From Cavia porcellus (lineage: Eukaryota > Chordata > Mammalia > Rodentia > Caviidae), in assembly GCF_034190915.1 (NCBI RefSeq), contig NW_026947507.1, positions 33,641,001 to 33,705,000 of the forward strand: 64,000 nucleotides of DNA, given 5' to 3'. Shown here piece by piece: positions 48,701 to 57,600 of this stretch (within the stretch, counting starts at the first letter, position 1; each line of letters opens with the position of its first letter). The notes under the pieces were generated by a model. It saw nothing but the letters and a program-made list of their open reading frames with translations, was not told the DNA's origin and made no database searches. The position numbers and the translations under genes are program-made.

Positions 48701-51700
48701 AATGAAAATGGGTGAATACAAATACAAAAGGAAGAACATGACAAACGTCCTGTGTCGCTGGTCTGGAAGCAGAAGTTTCACAATGCACTCGTGTGTGCCT
48801 ATCAACTCTCTCACTGAGGGGACCTAGGAAGGGGGAGCCCGTAACAGCAGTGAGCAGATCAAGTGCCCACGTCTTGGCTTCTCAGTACCATTCTCCATTG
48901 GAAGAAACTAGCACTTTTTGGAGAAACGGTTGATTCCAGGGCTGAAGCAAGGAAGATATGAGATGAGCACAAGACCAGTTTTGGTACCAGAAAGTAAAAC
49001 CTTATTCAAAAAATACTGATGGCACGCTAAAGTGGCACAACAGCTACTTTGAAAGGGCTCCCATTTGCCAAATCTAGGACAATTTGACCATCAAAGTAAA
49101 TAGACAATGAGGAACTACAATCCACTGATCAAAATAGCAATCTATGGATTCTAATTGAAAATGAGTAGGTAAATGAAGTGCAGATGTTTGCATATAATAT
49201 GTATAAATAAACACGTATTATGCATATAGATAGAAAAAGGAATGAATATTTCTTGCAGAAAAATATCAATGATGGTGGGGAGGGGTTGGTAAAATAGAAA
49301 TCCCAGGGGCTGGGGATTTAGCTCAGCGGCATAAGCGCCTGCCTTGCAAGCAGGCAGTCGTGAGTTCGATCCCTGGTACCGATAAAAAGGAAAAAGAAAA
49401 AAGAAAAAAAAAATAGAAATCCCAGCATTTATCAAATATTATAGCAAGGATGTGTTCAGGCAAGGATCGCTGATGTCTAATAAACTTGGGATGGGGTGAA
49501 ATTTGGAGAAGACAGGAGATTAACATGGCATCAGTGTCTCCCACAGACTATTCATCAGCTACAAAGTGAAAAACAGTTAAGGCACAACGGAGAGACCAAC
49601 AATATCTTAGCCCTGTGATCAAAACAATCACCGCTGACAGGTAGATGGGGACTGTGGGCCTCCAAAGATCACACTCCAGAAGGACACAGTATTTCTTAAG
49701 TGATGCGATGACAGGAGGTATATGGCCTAGAGCTGATCATGAGGAAACATAAAGCCAGGAAAATTTATGGAGATTCTCTAAAATAATCTTATGCTTCAAA
49801 AAACCCAATGCCATGAAAAATAAAGAAAGGCAGAGGAACTTTTCCAGATTAGGGGAGACCAAAAGATAGGACACTCAAAAGTACCACATAATCCTGGACT
49901 AAATCCTATTACTGAAAATTCAAAAGAAAAAAGACTACTCAGAGAGCTTTATTCAGATAATGGAAAAATCAGAGTAGTACTTGGGATATTATATCAATGT
50001 CAGATTTCCTGAATTTGATAACTCAGTTGCCATTACATAAGGAAATAGCTCTGTTCTCAAGAAAAATTCCTTATTAAGGGGTAAGAGGATGACAAAAGTA
50101 AGCTACTCTCAAATGGCTTAGAGAAGGATAAGGAAGGATAATAATTTGTGTATGTGTTTGAGAGAAAGACAGAGAAAGAAGAACTATAACAAAAATGCTA
50201 AAAGTTACTAAAGACATTGGATTGTGGGGGTTCTCTTTCATTGGACTACGTCTGATATCTGACGCTGACAACCTTCTGTAAATTTGAAATTGTTTCACAA
50301 TCACAAGTTTCAAAAGTCTAATGAAACTTGTACCCCCAGAGTCAAGTTCTTCTTAAAAATCTTAGATGGTATCCTGCTTTCCTGGTTTCCTTTTTTCCCC
50401 AACTTAGTCTGTTGGTTGAAAGACCCATCACTTTGGCACAGAGGGTACTCAGTAAGTAGTAGTGGAACCAACTGGAGAATGTGCCTCAGCCTGGGCAGGT
50501 ACTGGGACCAAGCACGCTCAAGGTCTGGTGGTCTGAGAGGAAGGCATGTGGTTCTCCTTGCTCTGAGGAGTTCAGAGTGGGCAGTGGTTATAATTGCATC
50601 CCCCCCGAGGACGCAGACATCTCTGCTGAGATGCCAGTTCCCGAAGAGTGGCACCATCTCTGCTTCAGCAGACCACAGAAGGCTCCCAACACTACTGTGT
50701 GGGAACTGGCACTGTCAAAACGTCACCACTGTCACAGCGTCAAATTATCTCAGATGCTTTTCACTTTACCTTCAATTTCTGTGTCTGTAGAATGTGATTA
50801 AGATAAGTAACATAAAGCATAGATGGTATAATTACTAGATGTAGTATTATAACTACTTCTGGAGTACTTTCATGGTCTTTAAATGCAAAGTCAAAGTCTT
50901 TAGATTAAACTTTGCCATATTTCCTGCACTCTTTTCTTCTGTGTGCTGAGTAATTCATCACAATATGATCTGATATTGATTTCACACAGCCATACTTGGC
51001 ATGGAGTCAAACCAATAGTGTCTCTGGTATTCATTGTCTGTGACAGAGTGATCACCTGTTAGGGATGTCTTGGAGGAAGCCTTTTATGGGTAGGGTTGTC
51101 TGTGGGCCCAGGGCCTGACAGTCTTCTCCAAGAGAAGACTTCTTTGGTCCTCCATTTTTGTCAGATTCTTTTGCCATTGCCTACACTTAAATGCAACCCT
51201 ATGCAAAAACCCAGGTGTAACACTCTGTGAAATCTGTCTGGGCTCTTTCCCCTTTTCCCTGACAGTGTGACAGGCATGCCTGGGTACCTGTACTCAGCCA
51301 TTCTACATATCTCTTAGTAATGCAACTGGTGTCCACTCACCTCAGGAGAGACTTTGGAAGGCTGCAGGATGCAGAGCTGGAGTGCTAAGAAAGAAAAGGA
51401 CAGAGAAAGAGTTCAGCTTGTTCATGGTCAGGCAGGGGTTCCAATAACAGCCACACTGCTGCCAGCTAACATCTTCTTTTCTAGGAATGGAGCAACCTTT
51501 GCTCCATCAAAACACATCCACACCACCCACCAGTGGTAAAGACTGACAGACTGCATTGCTAATCTGTCCTGAGCTATCACCTACCCGGGACCCCATTGCT
51601 GACTCACCTCCATCCAGTAGTGCCAGGAAGGCCAGGATGAGAAAAGGAGCAGACTTTCCAACAAACTCATACATCACACTTCCAAAAGGAGCTCCCACTG

Positions 51701-54640
51701 GAAAAGCAACGCAGCACACACAGAGGTGAGGCCCATCCCAGTCAGCGAGACTTATCCACATTACCAAATGAGGATTCACTGAAGGCCTACCAAGGGTTAA
51801 ACTCAACTGGAGATTCTGGGGGCCTCAGGGATGAAGACTTGGTGTTTGTCCATGTAGTGAAGGAAATGTGCTTGGGAGTCAGAGGACAAAAAATTAGAAT
51901 GTGATGGGAAGCCCTGGAGTAAAAGATGTGTGCACAAGAGCTGTGTAAATCCAGAGGTGTGAGTTAGAAAGTTTAGGTGGCCACAAGGGTTTTGCTAAGT
52001 GAAGAAGCAGAAAGAATGTAAGGAGGAGGCTGAGGATTTAGCTCAGCGGCATAAGCATCTGCCTGGCAAGTGCGAGGTCATGAGTTGGATCCCCGGTTCC
52101 AAAAAAAAGAACTGTCCAAAAAGATGGTGCAGGTAGAGAATAAAGTCAGTATCATTAGAATATGAATACTTGGAAGGGAAAGAGTGGTGAGGTGGGTTGA
52201 GGCCACTGAACTCAGGAAATTCTACTGGGAGCATCATGAAGGGAAGAGAGAATGTGAAAGAGATAAGCCAGGAAGCTGGTGCTCTGTTCCAATCAAGAAC
52301 AAGTGAGCTTGTCTTGAAGCAGTTGTAGAGGATATAATGAATCTGTTTCCTTGAGACTGATTGTGATGAAGGAACCCTGGAAGCACCAAAGTTTAGTTGA
52401 GAGAGGTTGGTGGATATTAATGAGGAACAGAACTTTGTTCCCTTTCTTTCTCATGGTGGCAGAAGGCAGCCTCATTCTTGGAAAGATTTTAGGTGTCATC
52501 TCAATGAGCTTGGAAGCTCCCAGAAGGCAGGACTTCGTATGTCTGGAGCTTCTTACTCACACACCCTCTGAGCTAGCATTGTATTTAACATATAGGAAGT
52601 GTTCAGCAGAAAGAAGTAACTTGTCAGATCTAGTCAATTAAGCAATATGAATGATGAACTTCAAGAAAAAGTATAACCTTATTGTTTGGAGCTTGGATTC
52701 TGATTGAGGAATGTCTCAGGCTTCATCCTAGCTCTTGAACTTCCTGGCTGTGTCTTTGAATGGTTACCTAACCTTTCTCATCTTCACTCTATCCTTCTGG
52801 TAATCATCCCTTCTTCACAAGGTGGCAGTGTGGAACATAGGAGATTATATCTACAGTAAATCAAGTAGAGGATCTGGCAAGGGCATGCTTTCATGCTGAA
52901 AGTTCTGGCCATGTGTGGAAGCAGAGGTGAGGCAGGCAATGGGCACAAATGTAAAACATTCACTCCTTTGGACAGGCTGGTCTTCTGGAATTGCCCCAGG
53001 CTCTTGTGGGCTGCTCAGCAACTTAAGGAAAAAGAAACTTTTCCTTGGTGATATTTCCAAAGAAGTCAACATGAGATTAGGTCAAGAAGGAAAATACTTG
53101 TCTTCCATGTAACTGGAAAAACCAGCTCCTGGAACCATCTCTGATGGTCTGCAGTACCCCCTACCCTATTGAGTCTCAATCTCCAGCCAGGCACAACCTA
53201 CCTAGAACTCCCAAAGCCAGGCCACCCAGAGCGATTCCCATGACTTTTCCTCTCTCGTAGTCATCAGTGTAGACACTGGCGAGCATTCCAAGACCTGAAC
53301 AAAGACTGCAGGTGAAGTTGGCATATGGGAGCTTTCTGTCTGCCCTGTCAGTGTCTTTGGTCCTTGCCCTACTATATCTTCAGTGACAATCTTAGTTATA
53401 GTCCCAGTTTGAAGGGTTAGCACGCAAAACTTGGTCCACAGCAAATTGTAAATACTGCTTCCTACCATTCCCCCAAATCCTCATACTACTCATTCCTCTG
53501 ATAATTAATAATTTTGGAAGTGCAAAGGCTTCAGGAAAGGGTAACAGAATAACAGTCTAACTATGCCTCGTTTCATAGGGGAGACTAAGGAAAGGTCCCC
53601 CAGTGAATACAGACTATCTCATTCAGGCTGGTGTCCAAAGAAAAGCATGAACAAGCCCAGCACTTGGAAAAGGGTGGGACCCGGAAGTGAATGGTAGCTG
53701 TCACAAAATGGCCCAAAGTAAGGGCTTGGCTTACTTCATGGCTTTACTTGGGCTTGTTCTGACCCAAGCTAGCTGCAGCTAAATATTATCACAGGGAGTT
53801 ATCATCAGCTTAGGGATCTGTAGGCTCTGCTAGCAACACTACCCTTACCTTGTTCCTGAATCATAATTTCTACCTATGAGGATGACATTTTCCTTAATTT
53901 CCTCATATAAATGTGATACTGCCTGAGGTAGTAATGGGTGGTAAGAAATGTTTGTCAGCCCTACCTGCAACAGAGGAAAAGGAAGATCCAATGCCTTGGA
54001 GAGTTCGAGCCACAAACAGTAGGGTATAGGTGCCAGAAAAAGCAAACACTGTGCACAGAAAATAGCAAGAATGCTTTTGTTACCAAGCTGCCTTAGATTG
54101 CCAGCCACCAGATGACATGCTCATGATACAGCACAGGTGACTCATTTATGCATATCTTTTAATAGAGCAGGATGATTTTTACTATCTTTTCTTGAAGCTG
54201 TCTTTCTAATATTCCTCAGCTTTCAATGAGAATTGATTTTAATTGGTAAGAAGACTGGGAAACCACATGTATGCAAACCAAGCAATTGCACAGTGGATGG
54301 AAGGCTGACTGTCAGTATATCTTGGTGAAAACTTGACATCCTGGTCACTGGAAACAGACCTCCATGAAGTCCAATGGCCTGGTCTTGGAACTACCAGGTA
54401 CCTACTTAGACTCTATTCCTTGGATTTCTGAAACATACAAATTTGGCCTTTTCTGTTATTGGGCTACACTGGTCACCTAGAATACTGTGACATGTACACA
54501 CCAGGAACCACAGGTTTTGAGTTGAAAATATCTTGTGATGCAGTCAGATCCTTTGCTTTACCTCACACTAGAAGATCTTTTACCCAAATCAAAGTAGTAT
54601 TAACATAGACTGAATGTACAATTTTGCTAGACTCTATAGC

Positions 54641-54694
<54 letters not shown>

Positions 54695-57600
54695 CAAAAG
54701 CAGAGACAGAACATCTAGGTTATACCCCAGCAGAGATTAAATCTGTTGGAGACTAACAACATACAAGAAAATGTGAGTCAAACAGAAATACGTTATCAAA
54801 CACTAAATTATAGGGTGTTGGTGGTCAGGTTGGTACGTTCAGACATGCCTCACCCTCAATTCCAGAATGCTGTTTCCTAAAGAAAGAAAAATCCCTCCCA
54901 AAATGTCTGAATCAGAAGCATTTTAATCCTTTGGGTCATCATTATAGGTGTGTTTGGCTGTGTTTATGATCTTAACCAGTTACTTTCCAACATGATCACA
55001 TTCAACTACTCACTGCCTCTCAAACAAACACAGTCTTGGTCTCTCCCTTGCTGGCTTCCAATGCCATTTTACAGATTTCCAATATGTTCAAAATCTACCA
55101 TTCTATGTCCTTCGAGAATAGAGTGACCAACTTGTTTTGGTTTGCCCACTTTTTTAGCTGTAAAACTGCAGTGTTTTATTCTGGGAAGCCCCGTAGAAAA
55201 TGAGCAAGATACAGTGGTTAGTCACTGTACTCAGAAAAATCAAGTTAGTTTCCTTCTTCTTTTCATTGCCAACCCGGGCCACTAGTTAGTTCCCAACTGC
55301 AGTAAGCATGGTTCCCAGACAGGAACTTTTGATGGTTGTAGAGGGCATAACAACCTCTTTTCAGCTGTTTTTTTAAACCCTAAATGATGATACAGAGGGA
55401 TGTTCTAACCACTAAATATACTTTGTTTGGGATAGAATTATGCTAAGTCAGTACAGGACACTGGTGATCTCATGGAAATGAGAACTGACTGAAACAAAAA
55501 TTATGATTTATCACATACAGTTTGGTAGATAAGAAAAGCTTTTAAAATAGGAGTTCTTGGCAGAGAATCAGACAAGGACCTAAGGCTAAAGAGTTTAGGC
55601 TCCACTAATACACTGCATTATCTTACTTTGCAGGATGTTTTTTCCCCAGCCACCATATACTCTTGGATACCTGGAACCATGTCTTTTCTGTGTTTAAGTG
55701 ACATAATACAAGTGCTTCAAAAGATTTCGTGGAGCAATTTTTAAGACTTGTTAGATGATCTCCTTAATATTTAATTTGAATCCTTTGGGGCTGGAAATGT
55801 GACTCATTGGTACAGTTCTTGTCTTGCATGCACAAGACCCTGGACTTGAGCTCCAGCAACACAAAAAAATTAAAAAAATAATTTCCAGCCCTGATTTAAT
55901 ATGTTCTTGTTAAATAATGGGTCAATAGGAGTCGAATCTTATGCTGGGAGGTAAGAAAAATTTAAGAAGAGTTGTACAGGAAATAGACAATTAATTAACA
56001 GAAAGGTAATTTAAAAAGAGGGAAAAGTTATGTTTTTGGAAAGCAGAAAGTCAACAGAGTCTGCAGAAATCACCGATGAGCCCACAGTCTTTTCCTTAAT
56101 GTAGACTCCCCTTGCATTCTTCTTTTCTTTACATCTAAGGGCCAACTATATTTTTCTTAATATTTATATTCCATCCCCATTCTATTAGAAACATTTATTG
56201 TTACTGGATAGACTATTTGTCCTTTTCCTTTCTTGCTCCTTTAGCAAATTTACTTTCCTAAATTATAACCTTTAATGCCCTTAGCTGGAAAGCAGTAACG
56301 GTTTAGGAATTTTTCAGTCCTTATTGTCCAACTTCCATTTTATTTTGTTAGTTGTCCTTCACCAAGGCATATCACAATGCTATGACCTCTTCCCAAACAT
56401 GGGGGTGGGGACTGTACTAAATTTTCCCAGAAGATTACTGCTACTAGTACACGCACACACACACACACTAACACACACATTCAAACAGCTTTCATGATTT
56501 CTACCAGCACAAATGAAGTATCTGTTCTTCAGCAGAACAGGCATATTCTAACTAGATTAAGTTGCCACTACCATTCTAGTCCTCACTCTGAAAATTGCAA
56601 AGCTTTCAAATCAGTGTTCTAGTCCACTTACTCAGATGCCTAATTGCTCTCTGGGCTGAACTGACTCTCTTCTGTACACAGCATGATAAAATCAGGGCGC
56701 TCAGTGGAGGGAAGGGAAAGGGGAGAGAATTACTTACTAATGGTGGAGAGGAACATGATAACAAAGCCAGCAAACATGGGAATGTGATATCCAACCCTAA
56801 AAAGGGATTGAACAAGATTCAATTCCAACAGGCTGTAGTGTATATACATATATTTTTAACAGAAGTGGGAACAGAAATGCAGTTAATTTGAGTACAACCT
56901 GCCTATGAATGAAGTGTGGAGATGGACTACAACATGTAAATGAGCACAAGTAAATAAAATAAACAAATATGAAACTTACCCCATAGACTAAGGCCAGATT
57001 CTCTTTTCCAGAAAGGATAGCTTACAAAGGGTGTATTGCCTTAAAACACCAGGGTAATCCCAGACACAAACAGTAGGAACCCTAGTACTTTAGACTGCAT
57101 TAGATTCTCCTGCTCTTCCCACTCAAGCCCTGTTCCAGGGCATGGATGAGACATCAGCTGTAAGGTGCTGCTCACTGGTTCTCTGCTTAATATTTAATAT
57201 TCATTACATCACTAAGAAAAGAAGCTCACAGTACTTTATCAATACATCATCCTTTGGAGGAACCAGATTTTCAAATAGCTGACTCCCCTTGGACCAGAGT
57301 GTTCCTTTTTTTCCCCCTTGTAATCATCTATATGAAACCTTAGCACACAGCTATTACTACCTGAGCCTGTAGAGTACTGTGCCCACTGAGATACCTGTTG
57401 GTGAGAGGTCCCACAAATGGGTTGACCAGAAGTTGCATCAAAGCCTTGGAAGCAAACAGAACTCCAACTCGCATGTTCTCCTCCTCCAAGAACTCTGTGC
57501 CTTGCAAGCAGTTGTTTTTATGTGCTGAGCTGGCTTCAGTGACTGGAGGAGGGATGGTGCTGGCAGAGCCATTGGGCCATGCTGTGCTCCTGGGAACACT

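Noticed and set aside
49307..49380. tRNA-like cloverleaf elements (A-box, B-box, TGC anticodon)
   Set aside because: These are ID SINEs with A-rich tails and target duplications, not tRNA genes. They lack a proper acceptor stem.
50284..50790. 168-codon plus-strand ORF
   Set aside because: Lies in an SLC18A1 intron, has no recognisable domain, and no splice or regulatory support. Chance open frame in moderately GC-rich DNA.
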